Origin: Citrus sinensis
Taxonomy: Eukaryota > Streptophyta > Magnoliopsida > Sapindales > Rutaceae
Direction of reading: 5' to 3'
Length of the DNA stretch: 64,000 nucleotides
NCBI RefSeq assembly: GCF_022201045.2
Contig: NC_068561.1
Location: forward strand, 25,798,501-25,862,500
The notes under the pieces were generated by a model. That model was not told the DNA's origin, made no database searches, and saw only the letters and a list, made by a program, of their open reading frames with translations. Positions within the stretch are counted from its first letter, which is position 1; every line of letters starts with the position of its first letter. A program made the position numbers and the translations under genes. Positions 35,628-48,178 of this stretch are shown one piece after another.

Positions 35628-38600
35628 ATGGCGACAACTAAACCGCAACGATCCCCGGAAGAAATCGAGGACATAATCCTCCGAAAAATCTTCCTCGTAA
35701 CCCTAAATGAAGCCACCACCGACGCCGATCCGCGAATCGCATACTTGGAATTAACCGCGGCGGAGCTTCTGAGCGAAGGCAAAGACATGAGGCTCTCCCG
35801 AGACCTCATGGAAAGAGTCTTAGTAGACCGCCTTTCTGGAAATTTCCCCGCCGCCGAGCCGCCGTTTTTGTACTTGATCAACTGTTACCGCCGCGCCCAC
35901 GACGAATTGAAGAAAATCGGAAACATGAAGGATAAGAATCTCCGGTCCGAGCTGGAGGCCGTAGTTAAACAAGCTAAGAAAATGATTGTATCTTATTGTA
36001 GAATTCACTTAGCCAATCCTGATTTTTTTGGTAGTAATAATGATAATAATTATGAAATTAATAATAGTAATAATAAGTCGAGTATTTCACCATTGCTGCC
36101 GTTTATATTTGCGGAGGTTGGGGGCGGAATTGATGGCTTTGGAAACAGTACTAGTAGTGGGTCCCAGTGTCCGCCGGGCTTTTTGAAGGAGTTCTTTGAG
36201 GAGGCGGATTTTGATACCTTGGACCCCATACTGAAAGGGTTGTATGAGAATTTGAGAGGTAGTGTTTTGAATGTTTCGGCATTGGGGAATTTTCAGCAGC
36301 CTTTAAGGGCTTTGTTGTATTTGGTTAGTTTTCCAGTGGGGGTGAAGAGTTTGGTGAATCATCAGTGGTGGATACCAAAAAGTGTGTACTTAAATGGGAG
36401 AGTTATTGAGATGACGAGTATTTTGGGTCCATTTTTTCATGTTAGTGCTTTGCCTGACCATGCTATTTTCAAGAGCCAGCCTGATGTTGGGTGAGTGGAT
36501 TTTCAACTGTTATTTTTATAGCTACTATTAGATTGTTTCGATTGTTTAAGAGTATTGTTTGCTGCAATTTTGTTTCCAGAGTAGGGAAATACAAATAATG
36601 AAACCTGCTAATGCTCTTTTGTTCTGTAAGAACAAAAGAATAAACTTACTTATCTTAATCTATGAACCTTTCAGCTAATTTCATTTGGATTATTCATTTT
36701 AATAAGCAAACAGAGGAAAGAAAAGGGTAATATGTATTTGATGCCTTTTCTGCTAATGAAGTAAACTTGATTATGTTTCCAGTTGAGTTGACGAAGGAAA
36801 AAATGTGCTCTTATGAAAATAAACTAATTCAGTGATCTTACAATGCTGTTATGGTAGGAAGTGCTTTTAATATTTGCTAAATAAATTGTTTGTAAATGCT
36901 CTGGTTTTCTAACATATGAACCTACTGCTTGGAGTACTTTTGGGTGGAATATTTGATGCCTAATAAGGATTTCTTATTGATATATCACTTGTTGCCTGAG
37001 AAAACCAGCCAGCAGTGTTTCTCTGAAGCATCAACTCGTCGACCAGCTGATTTGCTGTCTTCGTTCACAACAATTAAGACTGTAATGAGAGGGTTGTATA
37101 AGGATCTTGGAGATGTTCTTCTTGCTCTCCTGAAAAATACCGACACCCGTGAGAATGTTCTTGAGTATCTTGCGGAGGTGATAAATAGAAACTCTTCAAG
37201 AGCCCATATTCAGGTGATTTTTCCCTGACATACCGCATTTTTAAGTTGCCCTTAATGGCATTGAAACAATTTTTTCCAATAACAATACATAAAACAATCA
37301 ACGCGTAAGTACTTTTATACTGTTCTTCTATTTAAAGGAAATGCTGAAGCCAAATTATTGAGGGTTGGTCCATAATAGAACAAAGTTTATTTATTGGTTA
37401 CTTACTGCATCCTTTGGTCTACTTTAATATTGTATTGTGCATAACTTGTTTCACAGGTTGAGCCTTTATCTTGTGCCAGCTCTGGCATGTTTGTCAACCT
37501 TAGCGCTGTCATGCTACGACTTTGTGATCCATTTTTAGATGCAAATTTAACTAAAAGGGATAAAATTGATCCGAAATATGTTTTCTATAGTAGTCGTTTG
37601 GATTTAAGGTGAGGACTTTCTTTAATCGACATTTGATCTTCTTCCATTTCTCGCTATTGGTTTGTTGTTTCTGTTCCTAATTATTGGTTTTGAGTGTATA
37701 TTAGATCATTGACCGCTTTACATGCATCATCGGAAGAAGTTTCTGAATGGATTAATAAAGGCAATCCTGTGAAAGCAGACGGGTCTAAACATTTTAGTGA
37801 TGGTGAAAACCGATTGTTACAATCTCAAGAAGCCACCAGTTCCAGTGGTGGTGCATCTGAACCTTCTCTCCCAGCTGGGAGGCCAGCGTCAATCGGTGGT
37901 GGAAAATCTAAATACCCGTTTATTTGTGAATGTTTCTTTATGACTGCAAGGGTGCTCAACTTGGGCTTGTTAAAAGCATTTTCGGACTTTAAGCATCTCG
38001 TTCAGGTGTTGCTTGATTTTTGTAAATGGCTAATTTTGAACTGAAAATTATTGCTTTCCGAGTTTGTTTTTGTTTTTTAATAATTTAGGTAGGCAATGTG
38101 GTAAGCACCAGACTTTTTGTGACAACTTGTTTTACATATGGATGTAAATAAGTAAGTTTATTGGTGTTTTGTTTTATCCAGGACATTTCAAGAGCTGAAG
38201 ATACGCTTGCTACTTTAAAAGCCACTCAAGGGCAGACACCTTCTTCTCAACTGAATCTGGAGATAACCCGTATTGAGAAAGAAATAGAGTTATCTTCACA
38301 GGAAAAGCTTTGTTATGAGGCTCAGATACTAAGGGTATGTCATTCCAACCCCAACCCCTTCTTTGTTAACACATGCATATGCAAAAAGAAAAAAGAAAAA
38401 AGAAAAAAGAAAGTTAAGTATTTTATTTGTTTGCTTGTTGCACCTTTGATGTTTGTAGCTATTCTCCATTTATCATGTGAAGTTAGGCCCCATTGTTGAG
38501 TGTTAAGGCCATTGAGAGCGAAGTTGGAATCATATCATTGTGGAGTGTGATTGGTTGGTGGGTCAATTGATTTGATACACATTGTTGTCTGTTTAATAAA

Positions 38601-41399
38601 TCTAACTGTCTTTTTAAGTAGGATGTGGAGTCCCTCCTCCCTTTTCTTTATAAGATTCTTCTATGCACCATTTGGAGAATCATTTTGTCTCTCTTTTGTT
38701 GTTTCTTATCGCCTATTTCGATATAAAATTTTCTCTAACATACTGACTTTTTTCAAAAAATTTCTTTCTAAGGATGGGGATCTTATTCAGCATGCTCTTT
38801 CTTTCTACCGTTTAATGATTGTTTGGTTGGTTGACCTGGTTGGTGGATTTAAAATGCCTCTACCTGATACTTGTCCAATGGAATTTGCCTGTATGCCTGA
38901 GCATTTTGTTGAAGATGCTATGGAATTGCTTATTTTTGCATCCCGGATTCCAAAAGCATTGGATGGGGTTTTGCTGGTAAGCTGTATATTTTCCTGACTT
39001 TTCTGCTCTTTGTAATCTCTAGATGCTCATTTTCATTTGTTATTAATGCTCTTTCCCTTTTTTTTGTTTGGCAGGATGATTTTATGAACTTCATTATAAT
39101 GTTCATGGCAAGTCCAAAATATATTAGAAACCCTTATCTCAGATCTAAGATGGTTGAAGTGTTGAACTGCTGGATGCCCCGTAGAAGGTGATTTGATATC
39201 TCCTGCACAAAGTCATATTTTGTTACATGTTCCACTTGAATTGTACAAAGTTGATTGTCAGCTAATTTGTATTTCGTTTATTGGCTATTCAGTGGTTCAT
39301 CATCTGCTACAGCTACTCTATTTGAAGGGCATCAAATGTCTCTTGAGTATCTTGTGAGGAATCTATTGAAGCTATATGTTGACATTGAGTTCACCGGTTC
39401 TCACACACAGGTGATTGCCACATTATATAGTTTGCTGAACATTATAGTTGCCTCATTTCATGTTTCTTTCTTCTGTATATTTTTCACATTTGTTCGTTAT
39501 CTTGATAGTTGTTTTTTTCCTTCAGTTTTGTTGAATATGCCTTTTTAATTGACTTGTTGCCTATCATGTGCAGTTCTATGACAAGTTTAATATCCGCCAT
39601 AATATTGCCGAACTTCTTGAGTACCTATGGCAGGTCCCAAGTCACCGAAATGCTTGGAGGCAGGTGGGTGCTATTCAAGGACCAGCATATATCAAAATGT
39701 TCAAGTTTTTCCTTTATACTTCCCACTGATTGTGTTAATGTGATGTGCTATGTTCCAGATTGCCAAGGAAGAGGAAAAGGGTGTTTATCTGAATTTCTTA
39801 AATTTCCTGATCAATGATAGTATTTATCTTCTTGATGAAAGTCTCAACAAAATTCTTGAACTCAAAGTGATTGAAGCTGAGATGTCAAATACAGCAGAAT
39901 GGGAGCGTAGACCAGCTCAAGAAAGACAGGAGAGAACTCGGCTTTTCCACTCGCAGGAGAATGTAAGCATGATCTTTAATTGCATAACTTTGTTTTGTTT
40001 GTCTCAAATGTAATCCTTTTTTATTTCTTATTTTTTTGTTTTTAATATCCTATTTAGTGGATTTGAATTGCTTAATAATAGATATTAATGGTATTTTCAG
40101 ATTATAAGAATTGATATGAAATTGGCTAACGAAGATGTCAGCATGCTGGCATTCACATCAGAGCAGATTGTGGCTCCTTTCCTACTCCCTGAGATGGTAC
40201 CCTCTTTTTCTTTTTCTTTTTTAATCTTCAGCCTCCTTGCCCCTGCATTCTTCTCCCTTGGAGATAGGGAAATGAAAGTTACAATTGTTTTCCGGTAAAC
40301 TTTTTTTTTTTTTTTTGGGGGGGGGGGGTGTGGGGGGGGGGATATTTTCCAGATTATTAATTACTTCTCTTTCTCCAGATTGAAAGAGTGGCCAGTATGC
40401 TCAATTATTTTCTATTACAACTTGTTGGCCCCCAGAGAAAATCTCTTACTCTTAAAGACCCTGAAAAGTACGAATTTCGCCCAAAGCAGTTGCTGAAGCA
40501 GGTTAGCACTTGAGCAGAAATTTCTTACTCTACAGATGGGAATTCTTACTTGCCCTAACAAACTTCCATTAATCTGTTTCAAGATTGTGTGCATATATGT
40601 CCATTTGGCAAGAGGTGATACGCAAAACTTATTTCCAGCTGCCATCTCCAGTGATGGTCGTTCGTACAACGAGCAGGTTTCAGTCATATCTTATATGAAC
40701 ACGTCTCATTCAACTATTCCGTATTGCCTTTGCATTTTCATTTCGAGTTAGTTGAACTCAAATTTGATGATTCTACTTGGACTTCAGTTGTTTAGTGCTG
40801 CAGCAGATGTACTGTGGAAAATTGGTGAAGACGGTAGGATTATACAAGAGTTTATTGAGTTAGGTGCAAAAGCCAAAGCTGCAGCCTCTGAGGCCATGGA
40901 CGCCGAAGCTGCCCTTGGAGATATACCGGATGAATTCCTTGATCCAATTCAGGTATGTTTTACATGTCTCCTTTCTAGTTTGGTTTGTACCGTGCTCAGA
41001 ACAATGGTGATTGTTTCTTTTGTTGCAGTACACTTTGATGAAGGATCCGGTCATTTTACCTTCGTCAAGAATCACAGTTGACAGGCCTGTCATTCAGAGG
41101 CATCTTCTCAGTGATGCTGTAAACATCTTAACTCTGTTCTTTCATGCTTTTACAGATAATCATTGATTAAAATCACAAATATTTTAGATTTTTTCTAATT
41201 GACTTAATTTGTACTGCAGACGGATCCATTCAATCGATCTCATCTTACAGCAGACATGTTGATACCAAACACCGAATTGAAGGCAAAAATTGAGGAATTC
41301 ATCAAGTCCCAAGGATTAAAGCGACACGGGGAAGGCTTAAACATTCAGAGCATCAAGGATACAATACAAACCACTAATGGGGATATGTTAATTGATTAG
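35628..41399 (+). CDS. PUB1: Ubiquitin conjugation factor E4 (UFD2/PUB1), U-box chain-elongation ligase
   Basis: Sixteen exons: 35628-36490, 37009-37213, 37457-37608, 37705-38005, 38182-38334, 38773-38976, 39075-39187, 39293-39410, 39574-39663, 39759-39962, 40101-40196, 40379-40501, 40584-40676, 40788-40952, 41029-41118 and 41220-41399. All join in frame to about 1049 residues, close to the 1038 of the Arabidopsis protein. The N-terminal region and the long helical E4 core (for example [20 protein letters not shown] and [20 protein letters not shown]) are followed by a C-terminal U-box (about 955-1028, [18 protein letters not shown]). E4 extends short ubiquitin chains on substrates for CDC48/proteasome degradation; it acts in cytosol and nucleus. 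An Asn-rich insertion (about residues 136-152) lies in exon 1. Intron 11 holds a T16/G12 tract. The ATG is preceded by a CT-rich leader. Identity is very secure. Confidence 0.95.
40301..40341. repeat. T16-G12-(TG)-G tract in UFD2 intron 11
   Basis: Sixteen T are followed by twelve G, a short TGT spacer and ten more G, just before the exon 12 acceptor region. It is T-then-G in the transcript sense and could fold as a quadruplex in the pre-mRNA. Confidence 0.85.
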
Positions 41400-42092
41400 G
41401 GCCATTTCAAATTCTTGATTTTGGAATGTAATTAATCTTATCTGTTTTAAATTATAGAAATGTCTCATCGGTCCTGACTCATGAGTCTTGAGCCTGTAAA
41501 GTGGTTATTACCGCATTTTGCACAGAACAGAAAGAAACATGTTTAAATTATATGAGGTCTGTACATTTGCTGATTACACAACCAAAGTATAGCAAGTGTT
41601 GATCTTTTTATATATGTATATATATAGCCTTTCTCTGACGTGTGAGTGTCATTTTTTTATGCGGATAAGTTATTAAATCACATGATTTAACATCACGTAT
41701 GTATTAAAAAAAAATGTGGACGTTTGAAAATGATTACACACACACATATATGTGTGTATATTAACTTCCGCACTAGTTATGACCTTAAAGAATTGACTGT
41801 ATAATTAGGATAAAACATACAGCAAAAATGAACCCAAGCAGAAATTTATGTTTATCATTCAATACAATAACTAGCGTCGGCTCTATTCAGCTTCGATGTC
41901 CACCCTCAAATAACGGGAATGACACCTAGGCTTCCATAGCTTAATGAAACAAGCCGCATTAGCTCCAATTCTCAATTAAACGGCTTACATGTTTGATTGT
42001 CTTAATGATCTTTGTGTTCTCGTGACAACTTCCACAATAAGCACCGAACCAAAATTTGCTTATCCCCAACATTGAGCAAATTGATCTCCATG
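41400..42092. other. Convergent 3' ends of UFD2 and the SpoU gene
   Basis: The two genes point toward each other, so this stretch holds both 3' UTRs. A TA/TG dinucleotide-rich part (41610-41630, 41730-41760) separates them. No gene was recognised. Confidence 0.55.
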
Positions 42093-44429
42093 TTACAGTT
42101 TTGGCATGTGTGTAGTTTCCTTTCGTTTTGCATACTCATGCACAATGCTTATGGCACTTTTGCTGTGCCGCAGTGAGAACTCCGCAAGTAAGATTTGTTT
42201 TTCTTCCGATGTGAGATCACCATTACAACCCTGAAAAAACAAATGCAACACTATAGCTTCTCAATTCTTATATTGATTTGTAGACTCTGATTCATTTTAA
42301 CAATCTACATCATAAAAATTAATGAACACAATTTATTCAGGAATCAGGAAGTTGAGTTGCTTTTATCTTTGGAAGGTCTCATGTTTATATAACAAAAACC
42401 ATAGAATCAAGGGAAACACTACTACCAAGCGAGTAGCTCTGTCACAAACAGCATGATGCATGAGGATGCCTGCGGCAACTGAAACGTTGAATGAGTCCAC
42501 CATGCCTTTCATTGGAATACTGCAGCGTAAATCTGACAGACTCAAAGCCTCGTCACTTACACCCCTGCATTTTAGGAACACAAACCTCAAGTGGTATTAA
42601 TAACCAATAAAGAAATGAGTACCATAATGGCTCCCAAGACCATGAGCAGATTGAAGGTTTATATTATATATTTCATGACTTCATCATTCTTAAAATTTTG
42701 ATGCATTCCAAAAGAAAGAGATCAAGAGGAGTTTTCCAAGAGAAACATGAAAACTAGATGTTACAACAAAGCTTAAAATCAATTACCTGTTTTCATTCCC
42801 CACAACAATTGCAGTCGGGCATGACCAGTCCATGTCATAAACGGATATCTAAGCACAGCACTGAATAGTAAGTCAATATATATATCAGATTGAAGAACTT
42901 CAAAACACAAAGTTAGCAATACTCGTCAGAAATGTACATCAAGATTACAGGATAATAACTTCCAGAAACTAAGCTTTTTTTTGGTGGAGGGGGGGGGGGG
43001 GGGGGAGAAGAAGGGGGGGAACATTTCCAAACAGATATTAGGCAACATTGATGAATACCAATAGGAAGTAGGATTGATAAATACCGCATCCATTCCCACA
43101 TGTGTTGTAGCAATTCGATAACCACGAGACCTTAAAACATTAAAGCACTCTCGAGGGGCATCCCACAGTTCAATGTCCAACCACTTCTCAGCACCCATGC
43201 TAACATGGCGATTTTCTCTGTACCTGCATGAGAGAATGCAGGTGATGTTGAGAAAGCAAAAATTAGTTTCAGCTCAGCCAACAACAAAACACAACCCCAA
43301 ACTGAAGTACAATTACATTTTTCTACTCACATACAGTGAGGTTCGTGCACCACAGCACCAATATTTCCCATGGTGATTAATATCATTTTTTTTGATTAAA
43401 ATAATAATGAATACAATTCATGCTTAAAACCTAATTCTAGAAAATCCATCTAGCTCCAAGCAGTACCTGAACATAGGCCTAAAGATTAAATCCTTTCATT
43501 TCAAAACTGAATCTGACAAGATACTGATATCCTATGGTACACTAAGCATGTCATGCTATACAAACACATAGCTTGCAATCATAATTCTAGTTCAATCACA
43601 AAACTGCCGAACTCTCTATAAAATGTCAAAACTGTAGAGGAAAGCATAACCAAAAGAGCCAGATATCAATTGGTTATCAAGACGGCAAATTACAATTAAT
43701 AATAATCCATAAACAAATGCAATTTCACTTCAAACTCCAAAACACCTTTTTGAGCTATCACACGACACAACATGAACAGATTGCACCCCAAGGGCATCAG
43801 CAGACCGAAATGTAGCCGAAACATTTCCAAAATCACTCAGTCCTTCCACCACCAAACACACCGAATAGCTCCGATTTTTCACAACGTTCACAAACCTCTC
43901 CTTCCTCTCCTCCATCAAGTATGGGGACAACGCCTCCACAACCTCACTGCTACTCAAATACACATCCCCACATTTATATCTATCCAAATAAGGAAACCAT
44001 CTTTTATTACTCAATGATTCCATGCTCCCAACTCCATCATTCACCATACACCTCCTCTCCATTTTCATAAACTGGGTCACATCATCAGGGTTTGTTAGTA
44101 ACTTCTCCACATTGTCCTTGGACGGCGTGTCGTTTTCATCATCTATCAAATTATTACCATTTTCTAGTGAAATTGCTGCTTGCACTGAACCATATTGTCT
44201 TGTACGAACACTGTACGGACTAATAGGTCCTATCAAATTTTACATAAGATAAATCGTTAGAAACTGAACAAAAATTTATACTTTTGTAATATACATGTAT
44301 GTATATGTTATGTGTACCTGGTTTTTGAGGGCGAAGGGAGAGAGAGAGGAAAGATTTTGAAGGTAAAAAATAGAATTTTGATTCAACGAAAGAGAAAGAT
44401 GTTCGAATTATGGCTCTGCAGGTGCTCAT
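42093..44429 (-). CDS. SpoU/TrmH-family tRNA/rRNA 2'-O-ribose methyltransferase, organelle-targeted
   Basis: Six exons on the minus strand: 44429-44318, 44229-43746, 43223-43085, 42848-42787, 42564-42426 and 42230-42093, giving about 357 residues. The first 40 residues are Ser/Phe/Arg-rich without acidic clusters, typical of a plastid or mitochondrial presequence. The SpoU fold shows its three motifs: motif 1 EGLSDFGNVSATFRSADALG with Asn173 and Arg179, motif 2 AIVVGNENRGVSDEAL (about 258-273), and motif 3 CSIPMKGMVDSFNVSVAAG (about 280-298), which form the trefoil knot that binds S-adenosylmethionine. The C-terminal helix is rich in Lys, Ser and Ala. Family knowledge predicts 2'-O-methylation of a tRNA or rRNA ribose; the exact nucleotide cannot be read. 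Intron 3 contains a G17 tract (42975-43020). The stop is TAA at 42095-42093. Confidence 0.9.
42975..43020. repeat. T8/G17 tract in SpoU gene intron 3
   Basis: On the plus strand, T8 leads into GGTGGA, 17 G, a short AGAAGAA spacer and seven more G. In the transcript it is a long C run, so a quadruplex would form on the template-opposite strand. Two spurious Pro/Ser open frames cross it. Confidence 0.85.
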
Positions 44430-44871
44430 TTTTAAGAATTGGTGCCAAAATTGGGAGGGTTTCGCTGAGCTTTTTGCGGTTTTGAAGTGGGGTTTATCAG
44501 TGGATGGGTTTTTGTTTGGGGGTAATAATATAACTGTGGATAAAGATCAGTAAACGACGACGTTTGTTGATCCCTCAAACGACACCGTTGGATTTTTTTT
44601 TTTTGTTTGTGTGGGGGGTTTGGGTTGGGCGGTCTTTGGATTCTCTCTTGATCATTTTCCTTTACCCAATTAATATCTAACGTTAAAGATGGCAAGGAAA
44701 AACAAACAGTGCATGATAATTTGGTCACCAGTGGATTAATTGTCTATGAACTCATTCGATACACAATCGATAAAAATTCTATAGGGGGGCCTCTTTGGAT
44801 TCTCTCTTTATCATTTTCCTTTACGCAATTAATATTTTGCACAATCTTTATTATATATATATATATATAAT

Positions 44872-45421
44872 CACTACAAAATTTTGACACATTCTTTTCA
44901 CAATCTTTATTTATAATTTTTTATTAATCAACTACTTTAAATTCAATAAAGTAACTAAATCTCAAATTTTAAAATGATATTTTTAAATCAAATTATAATT
45001 ATAAAAAAATGAACACTTTGCAATTATAATTTCATTTAATTTTGTAATTAAATTAAGTATAGGAAGTTTACAAAAATTAACATGGAGAGAAAAGCTCCCT
45101 ATAATTATTGTAAACTTCCTAATAATTAATATTAAGAAACTTCCCTATACAAATTAAATGAAATTATAATTACAAAAAATTAACATGATAGTTTTTAAAT
45201 GAAATTATAATTATAAAAAATTAACATAATTGGATTTGAGATTTATTTATTTTATTAAATTTAGGGGTATTCTTGTAATTATTATTTTTTAAAATTGTAT
45301 AGAATAAAATATTCTTTTAATTCATTTAGAGGTAAAATGATCATTTTTAGTGTCGACGTGGTTTATTGATACAAATTTAAAAACAAAGGTGGTGCAAAAA
45401 ACATTTCAAAAGTTTGAGGTG
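44872..45421. mobile_element. Degenerate MITE-like long inverted repeat, about 550 bp
   Basis: Several nested arms pair: CACTACAAAATTTTGACACA at 44872 with the reverse of the sequence ending at 45421 (CACCTCAAACTTTTG), the AAATCTCAAATTT region near 44958 with ATTTGAGATTT near 45233, AATTATAATTTCATTTAATT at 45022 with its complement at about 45152-45171, and AGGAAGTTTACAA at 45061 with TTGTAAACTTCCT at 45108. The centre is a short loop. The CACTA-like start is suggestive, but the target duplication (AAT/ATT) is unclear. Confidence 0.5.
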
Positions 45422-45913
45422 ATTAGATATATATATGACAAAATAAAAGTGGTGTAATATAATTTTCTTATTATTATTTGTATATAATTGCACTACTAAT
45501 TTAATAAAATTAGTTATTTACAACATTTATGATGTATTTACTAATTGAGAATGGAAATGGGAATGAGATTTGTTTACCTGTTTACATCTAAAATAAAAGA
45601 AATTATATAACACATCAGAGGTCAGCCATATAACAAATAAATTATGTTATGACATATAAGTATTTACTGTGAAAAATCATCATGTAAGTAGTGATCATAT
45701 TAAGTCTAAATATACATATTATACATGTATTAGTTGATTGTATTACATTTGATACATTTGAAAATTTCTTATAAGAATGGAGAATGAGAATGAAATGTGA
45801 ATGGACCCTATAAATTTATGGAATGAGAATCTCATTCTCAAGGAATGGCAAGAATGACAAGTGAATTGATATTTGTACCTTTAGTAAAAATTCAAAATCC
45901 CTTTTTACCCCAT

Positions 45914-46080
45914 TAATAATAATAATAATAATAATCATCATCATCATCATCAAAATAATTATTATTATGTTATGATTATTATAATAATAGTAGTCATAAT
46001 AATTAAATAATTAAATAATAATAATAATAATTATTATTATTATTAACAATAATTATTTTGAATAATAATAATAATCATAA
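45914..46080. repeat. Compound AAT / ATC microsatellite
   Basis: About seven AAT units are followed by ATC units (to 45950), then AT-rich filler and a second block of AATAATAAT/ATTATTATT that is self-complementary (46013-46045), then more AAT. Confidence 0.85.
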
Positions 46081-46827
46081 TTTTTATAATATATAATGAA
46101 TATAATCAACTAAAGTTATTTTAATAACTTACAACAATGCATTTCAATTTCAAGATAAAGAAAATATATTAATGACAATATTTATTCCAGTTTCGATTTC
46201 GATTTTCATTCATACACTTAAAGTAAATAATTTATTATGACGTCCATTCTCTATTATGACAACTTATTTCAATTTCAACCCATTCTTATTACCCATTGAT
46301 AAAACACACCATTAACTAATTAAGTGGCTTGCAAGTGATTTGTTGACTTATAAATGAAGTATAATTCAAGTTGGAATAGGATTAAAAATTAAACTCCAAA
46401 TTATGAAATTGTAACACAAAATTGAATTGAGATGGAAATCAAGGCATGATCTTATAATAGCTGTAACTATTAAGTAATTTCACCCGCATGGATGGAGAAG
46501 TCCACAAAAAATCAACATTCAATTTCAATCCCGAACTACTTTGTTAGTCCAAACTTTCTTGGCCTTCAAGTAAAACCTGCTGACTGTTGATTCTGCTTTA
46601 GTTAATTTTCCTTTTTTCACAGGCTTGCAAACTCTATGAAGCTGGTCATGAAGGCACCTTTCATAGAGAAAAAGGGAAAAATGAGGGGGGGGGGAATATT
46701 GAATTGACGTTTCCAGAATTGATTCGCTACCGCTACGCACTAGCGCGCGCTCACACTTAAAATTATCAAAAAGATACCACATATTATCCATAGCAGCTTC
46801 CCAAGCCAAGCCAAATTTTGCACTAAA

Positions 46828-48178
46828 ATGGCAGATTCCAGCGAACTTAAATCTTCTCGACTTTTCGCTCTCCTTTCCAGTTCAGGCATGGGGCATCTGA
46901 CGCCATTTCTCCGGCTAGCCGCTTTGCTGACAGCACACCATGTCAAGGTCACTTGCCGAGTCACGGCCTTTGTCTCAATTTTTCTCTACTTTCCCACAAA
47001 TTAGTCAAGCAAAGCTTCATCTTGTTCCATTTGAGAATCTTTATGCCAATTCAGAAGATGACCCTTTTTACCACAACATTAAAGTCACCAGAGAATCATG
47101 TCACCTCCTCTCTTTCTCTTCTTCCTTCACTCTCTTCGCCGCCTCTCTCGGCTCCTGTTACTGACATGACCTTAACTGCCTCTGTTCTTCCAATCTCTAG
47201 AGCTATTAACGTTCCTAATTACATCTTCTTCACATCATCTGCTAAAATGTTAACACTATTTGTATCCTTCCACACACACACACACTTGTTGGCTCCAAAG
47301 ATGCTATTGAAATGCCAACACTCGAACCGATTCCCAAACCATGGATCCTCCCACCGCTTTTCCAAGATATGAACAACCTCCTGAAGACTTCTTTCATAGA
47401 GAATGCTAAGAAGATGACAGAATCAGATAGAATTCTTGTCAACATATCCAAAACTATTGAAGGAAAAACGTTAGCAGAACTGAATGGTGGTAAAGTCATC
47501 GAGGGGCTACCCTTGGTTATTCCCATTGGGTTGCTTCCTCTATATGGTTTCGAGAAGAGTCAACCTTTAGCTTGGCTTGATGATCAAGCAACTGGGTCTG
47601 TGGTGGATGTTAGCTTTGGCAGTAGGACTGCTATGTCGAGGGAGCAACTCAGAGAGTTGGGTGATGGTTAGTGAGGAGTGTTCGTCGTTTTTTGTGGGTT
47701 GTGAAAGATAAGAAAGTTGATCGAGAAGATGATGTGGAGTTGTCAGATGTAATTGGACATGAACTAATGGAGAGTGTGAAGGGAAAGGGATTGGTGGTGA
47801 AGCATTGGTTGGATCAAGAAAGCATTCTAAGGCAATCCAGCAATAGGCGGATTTTTGACTTACTGTGGGTGGAATTCAGTGACTAAGGCTATGTGGAATG
47901 GCGTGCAAGTTTTGGCTTGGCCACAGCATGGAGACCAAAAGATTAATGCAGATGTGGTGGAGAGGACTGGAATGGGAATATGGGTGCAGAGTTGGGGCTG
48001 GGGAGGAGAAGCAATAATGAAGGGGGAGCAGATTGCCGAAAACATCAGTGAGATGATGGGGAATGAGTTACTTAGAATCCAAGAAATGCGAATTAGAGAA
48101 GAGGCTAGGACAGCAATAGAACAAGGTGGGAGTTTGAAGAAGAGATTGACTGAGCTCGTTGAGATGTGGAAGAATTAA
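46828..48178 (+). pseudogene. UDP-glycosyltransferase pseudogene (UGT708-like)
   Basis: Starting at ATG 46828 the frame reads an N terminus typical of family 1 plant glycosyltransferases (SSGMGHLTPFLRLAALL). It then breaks. The match continues in at least five successive segments in different frames: about 46828-46990, 46990-47140, 47140-47260, 47312-47665, 47672-47860 and 47860-48178, with in-frame stops between them. Late segments hold LAWLDDQATGSVVDVSFGSR, RRFLWVVKDKKVDRED and a PSPG-box remnant (WLDQESIL... then TYCGWNSVTKAMWNG and WPQHGDQKINADVVERTGMG), where the box itself is split by a frameshift. UGT708 members (C-glycosyltransferases of flavonoids) are normally intronless, so introns do not explain the breaks. 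No intact start-to-stop frame exists. The subfamily is from memory. Confidence 0.85.

Larger units (their letters stand above)
44430..46827. other. Gene-free spacer with a long inverted repeat and AAT/ATC microsatellites
   Basis: The left 300 bp are the promoter of the SpoU gene. A degenerate inverted-repeat element lies at 44872-45421 and a complex microsatellite at 45914-46080. A small GC-rich patch precedes the UGT pseudogene. No supported coding sequence; the open frames 46525-46964 on the minus strand are antisense to the pseudogene and its leader. Confidence 0.6.

Noticed and set aside
46525..46964. Minus-strand frames opposite the UGT pseudogene start
   Set aside because: The right half is antisense to the pseudogene; the left half has no features.
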